From: Neurospora crassa OR74A
Lineage: Eukaryota > Ascomycota > Sordariomycetes > Sordariales > Sordariaceae
Direction of reading: 5' to 3'
Length of the DNA stretch: 64,000 nt
NCBI RefSeq assembly: GCF_000182925.2
Contig: NC_026501.1
Location: forward strand, 806,001-870,000
Both the position numbers and the translations under genes were made by a program. The notes under the pieces were generated by a model. That model did no database searches, was not told the DNA's origin, and saw nothing but the letters and a program-made list of their open reading frames with translations. Below, piece by piece: positions 21,062 to 33,061 of this stretch (position 1 is the stretch's first letter; every line of letters begins with the position of its first letter).

Positions 21062-22833
21062 TTAAAACCACTTCTTGCTGGTGGATCTCTTTTGCTGCGC
21101 ACTCTTCATCGAGTTGATCCTCCTCAACCTCTCACGGTTGCTGGGATCAAGCAAGACATCGGTGCTCTCGTCACGGAACCAGTGGTTGGGGGCGTTGCGG
21201 TTGTGCAAATCGCCCATCTTGACACGCTGCACTTTGCGGAGCTTGACAAGGCCGTACCAGCAGACAATCAGCGAGGCGACCGTCGAGACCGAGGTGACCA
21301 TGGCAAATCCCCAGTTGGTTTCCTCTATGAAATTCTCCAGGTTCATGCCGTACCAAGACGCCAAGAAGGTGCCCATTGCGAGGCCGAGAGTGCCCACGCT
21401 GAACTTGAGATCGAGCAACATGAGCGAGTTACGGTTGGCGTCAAGAATGGCGCGGATACTGTGGTAATTGGTTAGCTGTGTTTCTCGCAGGTTCCAAAAA
21501 TGATGTAAAAAAAAAACTCACATTTCCTCCGTGTTCCTGATGCTCGAGACAAGGTTACTCGCTTCCTCCACAACTTCGTCGCAAATCTTGTTGTAAGACT
21601 CCAACAAAAGCTCGATTTCAGTGTGGTCATCCTCGCCTCTGTAGAGATCATGCGTCTTCTCAGTCAAGTACATGGACGCAAGATCATCATCGGCCTCAAG
21701 CAGCTCCTCGATGGCATCACGCACAAGCTTAGCCTTTTGCTCGAAAGTGCTAACCCTCTTGGACAAGACCAGCAATACCCTCAGCTTCTCGCGGTCGATA
21801 TCGTCTTCGAGCTCGCTGAGAATGCGAATCACAGGGTCGCGGACGGCTTCGAAGTCAGCCTCCAGCTCGGAAGTGACCGACATTAGCACGGCTTCGAGAG
21901 CGCGGAATTCGTAGGGCAGACTGTTGGCTCCGGACGACTGCTTCTGCTGCAGTTTGCCTTGTAGATCGTACATGAAGGCCGACTGGGGGTAGGAACTCTT
22001 GGAACCGTAGACGTCGAACAGAAGGACGCAATCGTGTTTAATCAGGACCTTCAAGTGTAGCAGGTTGAGCAGAATCGCCGAGGGACGGATGAGGATGTGG
22101 GGAAGGTTGGACGAATCGATCTTGCGAAGATCGCGAGGCAAAAGACCGTACTGTTGTATTTTGACTGGTCAGCAATGTTATCACAGCATCGCTTCATGTG
22201 TGTCAGATCACGTACCTTTGCAATAAGCTCACTCTTTTTGAGCTCACCGTCCACCATAACAACGTTGCCGTTCTCGTCCACTTCGGTACACCTCAGTCTG
22301 GGATCCATTGCAGCCTTTGCGGTCAAAGCCCTGCGCTGGAAGATAGAACCAGACTCTTCCTCGAGTGCTACTCTTATGTCGTCATCGTTCAGCCGGGTGT
22401 CTGGTGGTCCCTTCTTTTCGCCATTGCCGAACAGCCACTCTCTGAGTTTGGGCCTCTTGGAGTCACAGTCAGAGGACTGGTTTGACGAGAAGCGCAACGA
22501 GCCGGCCGGCGGTGGGAGTGCGAGGAGGGACTTTGTGGTGCGCTGTTTTCGAAGCGACTTGGGGAGAATGGCCTCGAGGTCGACAAGACCGGCGCGCAAC
22601 TGGGTGCGCTTGGGCGGGGTTGCTGTACTCAGCGATCTCGTTGTCGTCGAGGAAGAAGGCTGTCTTGGTGGTCTGGTTGAACCGCCTGCGGTACAGCCAT
22701 GGCGACACTGGAGAGCTGGATGCCGCTCAGCCGCAGCGCGACATGTTGGCGCAAACGAGAGCCCTTCGGACTGGGCGCGAAGATACCGAAGGAGACTCCG
22801 TGATGGCGCTGCTGGCCTCAATGCCGGCGGCAT
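21062..22833 (-). CDS. mrs2: Mitochondrial inner-membrane magnesium channel MRS2 (CorA family)
   Basis: Three exons (22216-22833, 21522-22150, 21062-21458) give 547 residues. The CorA/Mrs2 signature GMN is at about 453-455 (SWYGMNLENF), directly after the first membrane helix (FSVGTLGLAMGTFLA); the second helix follows the acidic NFIEETNWG loop (FAMVTSVSTVASLIVCWYGL). The matrix domain shows LLPRDLRKIDS, LLNLLHLKVLI and a long coiled region (LEADFEAVRDPVIRILSELE). The first 70 residues are Arg/Ser/Thr-rich and fit a mitochondrial presequence. Mrs2 pentamers carry Mg2+ into the matrix and are needed for group II intron splicing in yeast mitochondria. The tail ends in basic residues. Splice joins restore continuous family sequence at AKYGLLPRD and EEIIRAILD. 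Confidence 0.94.
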
Positions 22834-23607
22834 TGCAGCATAAAAAAGGTCGTCGTAGACTGATTGACAATACTTTACTTAGTCTTCTCCTCTCGATCGC
22901 AAAAAAAAAGTGGAAGAAGAAAGGCGCGCGAATCAAACAGAGAGAGTGATTCGCGGTGTTTGTAAGGCCTTCCTGCCTTTCCAAAAAGATGGCCGCAACG
23001 CACGTCGCCAAATCCCAGTTCGATGTTGTGCCTGCAGAAAAGTTAAAGCTTTCGACGGATGGAACCACGCCGCGTCGTGGTGCTAATAAACAGCATTGGC
23101 GGGAAAACCTCGTTGTAGGAGGGGTGCTCCAAGTGCCGGCGGGAGTGAATGCATCAAAGGTGGAATTCGCCCATGCATGTGGGCAACTCCATTTGACATG
23201 GAAGTCGCTGCGTTTCCCCAATCATCGTGTTCCAGTTGATAAGAAAATTGTTAGTGCATCCAACGCCTGAACAACTTCATCGGAATGACATCTTTCTTTG
23301 GTGTTGACCACTTTTGACAGTTCCAAGTGACCTCAGAAGAGTGCGAGATATGCATCCTTCTCCAAATAATACGTTTTGGTTGGCTGGATCTCTTCCTTAA
23401 ACAGCATTCACTGTTGACCGTTACCAAAATTTCCATAGCCGTTCAACCTGGCACTCTTGAGTTCTTTCTCCATAAATCCAATTTAGGCCCTCATCCTCTC
23501 TTCAGACGGAACCCACTTGCTCAATGTGGATTTCACGACTTACACGACGCTTCAAATTGACCACCCCAGCCGTGCCAGCCCTTCGCATTACTACAGAACG
23601 GTAAACA
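22834..23607. promoter_or_regulatory. Divergent promoter region, mrs2 and F-box gene
   Basis: 774 bp between outward-facing starts. A + frame at 22956-23270 shows no domain and was not called. No other feature was recognised. Confidence 0.5.
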
Positions 23608-25420
23608 ATGAAGCTGACGCCCATCAAAGTTCGAGGCCGCGGCGGCCGCAAACAACCCTGGCAACCTCCAAATCCGGAGCGTTTCAGGCGCAAGTACCTG
23701 GATGGTGACGAGGACGAGTTCGACGAGGAAACTGGAGTCATTCCGAGTCAAGTCGACAAAAACGGTGTTAGACGACGACGTCGCGTCAAGACGAGGAAGC
23801 CGGCCGCTCTTATCGAGCAGCTGCCGCCTGAAATCCTTGAGCGCATCTTCTCCATGTCCGAGAACCTCAACTTTCCCAGGAGTAGTCTGCGCATTGGCTA
23901 CATGCTTTCGGCCAGGACCTTCCTTATGCAGCTGATTGTCGATGCCTTCTCTCCTACTTGGGACATGTGGTTTGGCTGTCCCAGGAAGGATATCCACTCA
24001 TATAGGAGTTATGAGAAGGATGGTGAGAGAATGCCTGGCAGTCCAGATTTCCAGGTCAGTTTGCCTCGTTGAAATGCCGAAATTGGTTGATGAAAAGAGT
24101 GCTATTTGAACCCTTTTCACATAACACTGGCTACTCACTTCATATTATCGACTTCCCTCTCATAATAATACCCCTGCCATAAGGACCGTCAACTGACACC
24201 TTCACAGACCGCCATCCTCTCCTCCAAATGGTTCTCCCTCTCTCTCATCCTCCACGCCCAACAAGTCTGGATCCGGCGTCACGGCTCTTCCTCCCGCCCC
24301 TTCATCCACACCGAGAACTGGCTCATGCTCGGCCCCACGCGCATGGAACTTGATCGTGACCTGATATCAGGCCCCCGCCCTGGTGAAATTCAAGATTACG
24401 ACATGGATGATGTCCGAGATGTGTATTCTCACCATCCTCACCACCGTCTGCACTTCGACGGCCACTTCTTCGACGACTCCGGTGCTCCTTCCTCGTCCCA
24501 GTCTTACGCCAAATTGGACGTGGAAACCTGCTTCGAAGCCGATTGGTCCTGGTTCACCACCATTTTGAACAAATTCGACCCCCAAGGAGTTATCTATAGC
24601 ATGGAGAATCATGCCTTGCGCACGGGGTACTGGGATATTCACCCGGCGACCAAGATCCCTAATCATTTGCTGGCGAACCCGGTGGCGAGTTGGGACTCCG
24701 TCAAGTTGCTGTATTGGTTGGTCAGAGGTGGTGCGACGTTGTCGAGCGAGCAAACCTGGGAAGTGAGTAACCCCTAGACCTCTCTCCCCTTAACCCTTCT
24801 CATGAATTTTCACCTCCACAGACCTTCTCTCTCCTAATTTTAAGCTCCTTAACTTTTCTCCACTTGCAACCTCCTCCACCTCCACATTATCCCTCAACCT
24901 TTTCCCTTGATCTTTCACTCTTACACCTTCCTCCCCTATACCTCATTAACACTCCGACTCTGCAAAAAAACCATCTCTTGGCCCCTTATTTCCAGTCTCC
25001 AACTAACATGCCAACCAGCTCACAAAACTCGGTTACGAATGCCTAATGTCCCACCCCGACCATCCTTCTACTACCATCACACCCTCTTACACCCCCCATC
25101 ATTCCACCCTCCCCACCTCCCGCCCTTACATCCCCCACGCCAACCTCCCTCCCGACGCCCGCCGCGATGATCTAGATGAGGACCAAGAACGGGAACAAAT
25201 GTCCCTCATCGCCCTTCGGCTCTTCTCCATCCTGCGCGTCTTTGGCCCCAACCACTGGCCCCATTTCCTCATGATCGAGAAACTGGAGGAGATCAGTGTG
25301 GAGCGGCAGACGCGAACTGCCTATTCGGACTCGCAGAAGCCGGCCTGGAAGCTGTGGCTGCGCGCCCAGTCTGTTTTGCGGCATTGGATGCAGCAGAGGG
25401 GAGAGGAGCATGAGGACTGA
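23608..25420 (+). CDS. F-box-like domain protein
   Basis: Three exons (23608-24054, 24208-24762, 25019-25420) give 467 residues; both introns (153 and 256 nt) are phase 0 with GTCAGT/GTGAGT donors and CACAG/ACCAG acceptors. After a basic N-terminus (RGRGGRKQPW, VRRRRRVKTRK) there is an F-box-like segment at about 70-85, IEQLPPEILERIFSMSE. The remainder (WFSLSLILHAQQVWIRR, WLMLGPTRMELDRDLI, VKLLYWLVRGGATLSSEQTWE, LIALRLFSILRVFG) resembles the long, poorly conserved F-box proteins numerous in Sordariales. F-box proteins normally recruit targets to an SCF ubiquitin ligase through Skp1; the target here cannot be read from sequence. The gene converges on the helicase gene. The region after exon 2 is pyrimidine-rich and intronic. 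Confidence 0.72.
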
Positions 25421-26156
25421 GATGTGGAGTGAGAGTGTCAGAGAGTATGGGAAGAAATGCTGTGGGTATGATTTGGCTCGTTAACTGGAGGAACCTGCTT
25501 GCTCAAGTAAGGAGAATGCCGTGGCGATGACTTTAGATATTTGGCAGAGGAGGTTACTTGGAGGCGGGTTGATATCCAGATCCACTAACCCTCATGGCAT
25601 TGTTCATGAATAAAACACTGCTTCTTTAGCACGCGGCCTGACAAGTGTATCCATTGCATCTTGGCTGTCAGTCAATCCGCCAGCTCAGGTCTCACCGTAT
25701 ATGGCACTTGGTCCTTCTGCAATCAACCTATCAAGGCAGCACAAATTATGCCAACACACTTCAAGTTGTCACATTCATCACAATTAACTTCAGGCACAAA
25801 GGATAGATCGTCAAGGTCTTAACTATCAACCATTATGGACTAGCTCTCAGGACTCCAAGCATCCATGATACCAATGGAGATCCAATACCTCGCCCCTATA
25901 TCCGATAACCTTGCACGATATCACCATGGTCCAAAGGGTATCCTTCCAATAGAGCCTCCCTTCAACACCTAGACGCCGTTGCAAAAGACCCATCAACCTG
26001 CTGGTAGTCGGAGAAATACCTGACAAACCACAAGAATCACCACGAACTTGTGGGAGCCCAATCCGGAAACAAACCTCAAACGCCTCCGTCAGATTGTGCT
26101 CTGTCCTGTGCTGCCATCACCAGTCATTGGCAACAGGCACAGAGGTATTGCCGGCA
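25421..26156. other. Convergent 3' region of F-box gene and helicase gene
   Basis: Contains the 3' ends of two convergent genes. No other gene or repeat was seen. Confidence 0.6.
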
Positions 26157-28075
26157 TTAGTTACCAGCACCCCAACCATCGCCGCCGGCATTGTCGCCCG
26201 CATCATCGGCGCCACCACCACCACCCCAGCCGCCACCAGCGTCGTCACCGTCAGCATCATCGCCGCCGCCGCCAACATCCTCCTCAAAGTCGGAATCGGC
26301 CTCGAAGTGAAGATTCTGTGTGTCCTCGGGAATGTACTGCTGGAGGAAGTCCGGAACTTCCTGGCCGGTCTCGAGGAGGGTGCGAGTGAGAACAGAAGCG
26401 AGATCTTCGTCACGCTCAGTGTAAAAGGAAGTGGCAAGACCTCTATGGCCGATACGACCGGTACGACCAATGCGGTGAACATACTCCTCAATACCACCAT
26501 ACATGGTGGAGGGGAGGTCGAAGTTGATGACATGCAGAACGTTGCGCACATCGATACCGCGAGCAGTGACGGCGGTGGTGATCAGCACAGGCGATCTTCC
26601 GGCACGGAAGGCGCGCATGGCAGCCTCGCGCTCCCTCTGAGTTCTGTCGCTGTGCATACTGACACAGGGGACTCCCTTGTTGAACAGAAAGTCATCGAGT
26701 TCGTCAGCAGCGCGCTTGCTATTGACAAAGATAATGGTGCGACCGGGGGGCACCGTGTTGAGCAGGTCAAGACAGGCCTGCTTCTTCAAATAGGGTTCGA
26801 CCCAAATAACATCCTGCTTGATGTTGGAGTGGGTGCTTCCAGCGCGTCCAACGCGAAGGCGCACATGATTGTCGGCCAAGTGGGTCGTGGCAAGGTCACG
26901 AGCAGCCTTAGGGAAAGTGGCCGAGAAGAGCATGTACTTGATGTTTCCCTCTTCCTGATCTGTGGAGGGAAAAAGTATTAGCCTGAGCTCACCAAACAGT
27001 TTGGGGAAGCAGGAAGATGCTGTGTAGAGTCAACTTACCACCACCAGAGAGAATCTGGTCGAGCTCGTCCTTCCAGTCGTCATGAAGCATCTCATCTGCC
27101 TCGTCAATCACCATGTAGCGGACACGGCGCAACGACAGGATGTCCGGGCGATCCATGAAATCAATAAGACGGCCAGGAGATGCGACGAGAATGTCGCAGC
27201 CCTTCGCAATCTGTTCCATCTGCTCCCTCATCGGGCCGCCGCCGTAGATGACGCAAGGGCGCAGCATGGAGCGATAGCAGAACTTTCTGGCCTCGTTGAA
27301 AATCTGAACCGCCAGCTCACGGCTGGGGCAGACGACGACAACCAAAGGCTCAGCTCTGCAGGGCTGGTCGATTCCGGGCTGATAGGTGACAGGGTTGGGA
27401 CGAGGGGCCGCCAACTTCTTTGCCTTGCCCATCAGCTTGTTGATGATGGGGATCATATAAGCCGCTGTCTTGCCAGAACCTAGAGATTTGTCAGTGTCAA
27501 GGATGCTCATCACAGGGGCATCTGAAGATGAACTCACCAGTCTGCGCAATGGCAATGACATCATGGCCCTGGCTAATCGCGGGGACACAGTAACGTTGGA
27601 TCGGGGTTGGCACATCGTAGCCCGCAAGCTCGACGTTGCGGAGCATGGCCGGGTGCAGGCCAGCAGCTCTGAAAGAGTCGATAGGCTCAACTCGAGTAGG
27701 TCCCTCTTGGACCAGCTGGAGCTCGGCGATGGCGGAGAAGTCGATTCCCCTGCGGCCGCGCTGCTCGACGGGACCAAAGAGTTGGTCCTCCAACTCCGGG
27801 AGCTCAGGGCCAATGTCACCCTCTTCGCCATCCCACTCATAAATGCGGGCCTGGCCATCCCACTCGGTCTCCCGATTGGCAAACTCGTCATAGTGGTAGG
27901 GCTCCGCCTCAACCCAACCCTCGAGCTTGGGAGGGACGGCCTGCTCGACGGGAGCAGGGCCGCTGTGGCCGTTGGTATCGGAGAGCGCCGACTTAAGATC
28001 CGCAGTGCCCCAAGGACCGGCCTCAGCCTTAGCCTCGGTGGCAGCGGGGGCAGCACCCCAACCGTGGTCAGCCAT
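26157..28075 (-). CDS. DEAD-box ATP-dependent RNA helicase, DDX3/Ded1-like
   Basis: Three exons (27538-28075, 27039-27479, 26157-26959) give 593 residues. All helicase motifs are present in order: Q motif GYDVPTPIQR, motif I AQTGSGKT (177-184), Ia PSRELAVQ, SPGRL, II DEAD (305-308), III SAT (339-341), IV IIFVNSK, V TTAVTARGID and VI HRIGRTGR (488-495). It is closest in layout to Ded1/DDX3/Vasa, which remodel mRNPs and help translation start. It differs from canonical Ded1: motif II is followed by EMLHDDW instead of the usual RMLDMGFE, the N-terminus is short and Trp/Glu-rich, and the C-terminus is a Gly/Asp/Trp-rich tail without RGG repeats. It is therefore probably a second, divergent paralogue rather than the essential Ded1. 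The 5' leader appears to hold an intron (28089-28304). Confidence 0.9.
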
Positions 28076-28088
28076 GACGCGAGAGTGG

Positions 28089-28304
28089 CTGTAAGCGATG
28101 GATGAGTTAGAGAGGCGACCAGCTAAATGTTAAGCGAAACTGAAATGAAGTCTTGAAAGGCATCAAGTGCTTCCGTGGGCTCAGGTGGAACTGAGAGACG
28201 GCGAGGTGACGCGACCCATGGAGGTACGGCGCGTCCAAAGTGAAGATGATGTCGCCGAAGAGGAGAGGTGACGAGATAGAGACAAAGAAAGAAGAGACAC
28301 TTAC
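28089..28304 (-). other. Predicted 5'-UTR intron of the helicase gene
   Basis: On the minus strand, a GTAAGT donor at 28304, a CTAAC branch site and a CTTACAG acceptor at 28089 bracket 216 nt that end 13 nt before the ATG. Inferred from consensus sequences only. Confidence 0.6.
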
Positions 28305-30424
28305 TTGTTACGAGACGACAGAAGCTATTCGCGGCGAGAGCAAGATACGGCGCGCAGCACGTCGACGTGTTGACGAGTTCTGCGGGTGGGTGTGGTGGGT
28401 GAGAGGGAGAGGAAGAAGTGGGAGAGGAGAAGAGGAGAAGGGTTGAAATGTTCTGACTTAAATATCAGAGAACGCACAAGCCACCCAAGCTTTGTGTGCC
28501 AGACGAGGAGTACTTGTTACGTCAACAAGGCAACTTCACGCTTCAAACAAACGGAGGAAGGAGCAGCTGCGGAGAGGGTAGCGGGGCAGAGGCAACTCCA
28601 GTCCTGTGAAGGGGATGTATGGAGAGGGAAGGTATGGCTGGGAGGACTTCTTGCCTGGCAGCTGAGGCGGTGTCGGGTACGAGCTGTTGGGGATGGAACA
28701 AAGTGGAAGCAAGACGGCAGAAAGTTGAGTCAACGGACGGGCAGCAGCTGCCTGCCACCGGCATGACGAGTTCAAACTGGACGGTGCAGTGGTCTTTCAG
28801 TCACGAAAAGGGTTCTGATGATGGGGCTATGTGTGGCGCGGTCAGAGGGAAGTGGAAGTGACGAGACGGAGCTAGTACTGGCTACCTCTGCGCTGGTATC
28901 AAACGATAAATGTACCGGAGGCCCTTTGGGTTGGTGCCGACAATGGAGACTGCAGTGTTTGCAGGGTTGGCGTCCTATTCTTCACAAGCATTTGGTTTTA
29001 ACATATGGATTGTCCCCTTGAATAATCCAAAGATCAACTAGAGAGCTTATTGATCTGGACTCACTCCTGCATACACTCGCCTTTCTTTCGTCTTTTGGCT
29101 GTTGGGACTTCAGAGCATCTGCCACCGGAAACAGTAATACTTAAGGTATTGAACTGCCTCCTCCATGTACCTAGTATTGTCAGCCACACCACCACTTGAT
29201 CTGATTACGAGCTTGGCGAGGCGGACAGCCCCTCGCTCGCGTTGCCACTCGATCTTCCAACAACTGCCCAGTGGGCCCATCTGCCAAAGGCCGGCACAAG
29301 GGCGGTATCCAGCTGGAATGGACGACCGTGCTGCCATCCGCAGGATAACCACTTGATAAAGTCTGCCTTGATTGCGGTTGGGAGATACGGACCAAAGTAC
29401 AGAGTTAGGACCACGAGGCAGTCAAACACACCTTGGTGATGTACCAAAGGAGGCCGGGAACCCTTCAATTAATCACTGATCTTGTACCAAAGGACTGCCT
29501 ATTCGGAGTGTAGAGGTTGTTTTGGAATTATAGGTGTACGCTTTTTCGTAACATCAGAGTGTCCCATCTGTCCCTTTCTCTCCGCCATGATTCGATACCT
29601 CTGTCGCTTCAGCCACAATAACGCGACCCAGTTCCCAGCTCTCTGTTGACAACGATCAACAACCATAAGTCTCTTCCACAGACGGTCATACCAAAGGAGA
29701 CCAATACTTCGTAACAGATAAAGACGGCGCAGCAAACGAAGCCTCGGAATGCTACACGGGAAGGGAGTCAGCCAGCGGGATTGAAACGAATGGATATCAG
29801 TGAGCAAGCAAAGAAGCCATCACTAACGCCCTGGAAATCTGTGACGCCAGCTAACAACATGCTCAACAAGCACAGTATTGAAGATAATCAGTCTTAGCAT
29901 AACTTGTTGGTGGTTCGAGAAAGCGGTCGCGATGAACGAACAACCCAGAGAACGAAATGAACAAAAATGGACGACACGAACAGTCGAGCGGGCGAACGGA
30001 CGAGCGCGCCGGACAGGATGAATAATTTTCGTCTGCAATTCAAAGTCGGACCAGATACCCCTTCTGTCTCACTCCCGAGTGACCAGGTAGCCAATAAGAC
30101 ATCCGTTGGCACAGGAACAGGCACCGAAAGACGCTGGATTACACCTTTGCAATAGCAAGCTATTGTAATAGAAGAAGAGGCAAGCACACAAGAGACTAGA
30201 TCACTCTAAATATGGAAGGCAAGTCTCTACAAGATCACAGACACAAGGAAACGAACGCAAGAAATGACGGAATGGCTACGCCAACAAAGAACAAGAGGGA
30301 ATCATAAACCTATAAACCGAGAGAACCTATAATGAAGCAACAATGGACCCTATCCTTTCCCAGATCATTAGCTGAAGAAGACCGTCGTGAACCACACCCA
30401 TACATGCCATGCCCCTACCGTCAC
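28305..30424. other. Intergenic between helicase promoter and IPI1 3' end
   Basis: About 2.1 kb. The part next to the helicase is its leader and promoter. No domain-bearing frame, tRNA or repeat was recognised in the rest. Confidence 0.55.
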
Positions 30425-31686
30425 TCAGGCCTCTGCCTCCTCCACCTCCTCAATTTTCTGCTCCTCCACCACCTTCTTCCCCCCTTCCTCCGCCGTCCTC
30501 AATACCTTGTCCAACACCGACGCGGCCCTACCAATCACACCGCCTTCCTGCTTCGCGCCCATCACGCCCGTCTTGATCGCCGCCCTCCACTTCCGCTCAA
30601 ACACCTGCTGCCTCGAGATCCGATCCGGATACATTTCTCCATCCTCATCCCTCTGCGCACCCCACAGATTCAAATAAGCAAACGGATTCGGCGTCGTCGG
30701 CATCCTGTAGATGCTATCCCAATACCGCTGCTCATCATACGGCAACGGCGTCTCCGGTCTGAACCCGGCTTCCAAGAACTTGGCAAGGGTGGTGATCTGC
30801 TTTGCTTGGGCTTCGCCGTTCTTCTTGGAGACCTTGTTCAGACTGGTTTTGGTGGCTGACGTCCAGCCCTTGACCGAGAGGGTGGAGGCTACAGAGGGGT
30901 TCCAACCCAACATGGACGAGAACGAATTCATTGTCTTGAGCCAGCCGCCTGGGCAGGAGACGGTCTCATCGGGACATACGTCGATGAGCCAGTCGAGTAC
31001 AGAAAGCGTGTCGGAGCGGATCTCGGTCGACAGGTGGGTCATGCCGCCCCGGATGTACATGAGGATCTTCTCGACATGGGGCGCGACGTCGGAGGGCGGG
31101 AGGGCGCGCAGGAGCTTGAGGAAGTTGGTGCGCACGTTGGCGACAGAATCGGTGATTAAGGGCAAAAGCTTGGTGAGCAGGTTGGGCACGCCGACCGGGT
31201 TGAAGATGGGCTTGGAAGAGAGGTCCTTGGTTAGTTGGACCAGGGCTTCTTGGCGAAGCTTGTCGGATTTGGAGTTGATGGCTTGGTTGAGGTGTTGCTT
31301 GAAGAGGCCGACGAGGTCGACGCCATCGAGGGCGGCGAGGGTGTGTTGGTTCACGACGATAGCTGGGAGGGGAGGTGTTAGTGAGTTTGGCTTTCAAAAG
31401 GGGATGAATATGAGTGAGTGAGAGACAAACATTTGGACTTGAAGCTCGTATCGGTAAAGTTGGCTGCTTTGGCTTTGGCCTTGCCGACCTTCAACTTGGC
31501 TTTCTGTCGTGGTTCATATGTGTTAGTGAAAGTAACCGATAAGGGGACATCACATCTGATAAAGCCAGTGGCCGCAACACCAGCAGCAGTTTCTCCCCCG
31601 AAGAAAGCTTATTGGATGAATGAATGAAAATGACATACGTTGAAGTCCTTCTTCTTCTCCTTCTTTTTCTTGTTGCTGGAACCCAT
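30425..31686 (-). CDS. ipi1: Pre-rRNA-processing protein IPI1 (Rix1 complex, TEX10 family)
   Basis: Three exons (31639-31686, 31431-31503, 30425-31362) give 352 residues. Exon 1 has 16 codons, mostly lysine (MGSSNKKKKEKKKDFN); exon 2 continues KAKLKVGKAKAKAANFTDTS, the conserved start of IPI1/TEX10 proteins. The rest is helical-repeat sequence: VDLVGLFKQHLNQAI, LRQEALVQLTKDL, NLLTKLLPLITDSVANVRTN and FLKLLRALPP, typical of the Ipi1 N-terminal domain. Ipi1 works with Rix1/Ipi2 and Ipi3 in the nucleoplasm to process ITS2 and prepare pre-60S particles for export. The tail is Glu-rich. It stands head-to-head with the roadblock gene. The leader seems to hold a 59-nt intron. Confidence 0.93.
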
Positions 31687-31711
31687 CTTGGCGGTGTTTG
31701 TATATAAACGT

Positions 31712-31770
31712 CTGAGAAGCAGTTAGACGTACAGTCTCTCTTTATCGATGATTGATATGGCAGTACTCAC
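31712..31770 (-). other. Predicted 5'-UTR intron of ipi1
   Basis: GTGAGT donor at 31770, CTAAC branch site at about 31722-31726 and TCTCAG acceptor at 31712 on the minus strand, 25 nt ahead of the ATG. Consensus-based. Confidence 0.6.
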
Positions 31771-32143
31771 CTTGGCCCTTTGTAAGTGTATCTTTGGTGA
31801 AGCGCGGAGTGAAGGAATGAGGTGAGTTTGGAAATTTTAGCGGTGTAACGCGGCAAAATCCCCAATCTGCCAAGACTTTTGACAGCTGTCGGCCAGGGGT
31901 AACAGCATGGGTACCTTGCTGGACAGCAAGTGGCCGCTCGCTGTTGCTGTTCGTTCGTTCGTCGCTTCTGGAGCTCACCGAACGAGCAAGGGAGCTCTCT
32001 CACGGCTCATCGATTCCAAGCTCATCGACGGAAGCTCTTTCACATTCTCCTAGAAAGAAATCAACCAGTTGAATTGGCGCAAGCCAGATACATCAATCAA
32101 ACAAACACCTACCTAATTCTCCAAGTCACACATCATATCTCCA
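31771..32143. promoter_or_regulatory. Divergent promoter between ipi1 and the roadblock gene
   Basis: A compact divergent promoter of about 370 bp outside the ipi1 leader. No TATA element could be assigned with confidence. Confidence 0.5.
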
Positions 32144-33061
32144 ATGTCAGACCCAACAGTCAGTTTCCCCCACTCCCCCTCACCCTTCCCAAACACACTC
32201 GCTAACATTTTCCCAGTCACCCTCCGCCTCCGCCCACCTCGAAGAGACCCTAGGCCGTCTCTCCAAAAAGCCCGGCGTAAAGGGCGCCATTGTCCTTGAC
32301 CGCGCTTCCGGCGCCATCCTCAAAACCAGCGGCCAAATCTCTTCAATTCGAAAAGCCAAGCCCCAACCACAGCAACCAGAACAGTCCGAGCAGCAATTGA
32401 TTACGGACCAGCAAGGCCCACTGTCACCTTCATTTCCTCCTGGCACCGCTACTGATACGACTACTACCGATCCGGCTCCGGCTCCCGGCACGGCGGTGAC
32501 TACGACAGGGGAGGAGGCAGTTGCTGCACCGGCAACAGTATCTACGGGGACGGGCACGGATGGGGAGGTACCGGGCGCTGGGGCAGGTGCGGCGGGCACG
32601 GGCGCGGGGAACGCAAGCAGCGGCAGCAGCGGCAGTGCAGTGAGTGCCTATGATCAGAACGTGGTAGAGCTCGCGGCGATGGTGTGGAGTTTTGTGTCGA
32701 ATGCGGGCGAGTTTGTGCAAGACTTGGATGAGGAGGTGAGTTCTCGCAGTGTTTCTTCTTTTTCCCCTTTCTTTCCCTTCCTTTACCCACAGCCCCCTAC
32801 TCAGAGCTTCTTGAACTCTCATCAAGGGAGAAAAAAAAAGAAGAAGAAAAAAAAAAAAAAAAAGAGAGACACGAGACTGGTTGGCCAACCTCAGGTTTCT
32901 GAAAATAAAAGGCTTAAACTAACGACAACGCATTGCGCTGCGCTGCACTGCAACAGGATGAACTCAAACTCCTAAGACTACGGACGAAAAAGCAGGAATT
33001 GGTAATCGTGCCCGATGCGAAATACCTGCTAGTCGTTTTTCACGATACCCCTCCAGCATGA
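32144..33061 (+). CDS. Roadblock/LC7 domain protein (dynein light-chain roadblock type)
   Basis: Three exons: 32144-32158 (only five codons, MSDPT), 32217-32735 and 32957-33061, giving 212 residues. The roadblock fold is split: LEETLGRLSKKPGVKGAIVL, DRASGAILKTSG come first, and the rest (VVELAAMVWSFVSNAGEFVQDLD, then exon 3 LKLLRLRTKKQELVIVPDAK, YLLVVFHDT) completes the sheet. Between them is a Pro/Thr/Ala/Gly-rich insert of roughly 85 residues (about 60-145). Roadblock proteins dimerise and bind dynein intermediate chain or Rag/Ragulator-type complexes; the sequence suits the dynein light chain best but does not prove it. Intron 2 (221 nt) contains an A-rich stretch at about 32829-32866. The start rests on the short first exon, a GTCAGT donor and a CCCAG acceptor. 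Confidence 0.85.
32829..32866 (+). repeat. A-rich tract in roadblock intron 2
   Basis: A nearly pure A run broken by a few G residues, lying inside the second intron. Probably slippage-prone. Confidence 0.85.

Noticed and set aside
26094-26981. 295-codon + frame opposite the helicase
   Set aside because: Antisense shadow of a GC-biased conserved gene; the minus frame carries all DEAD-box motifs.
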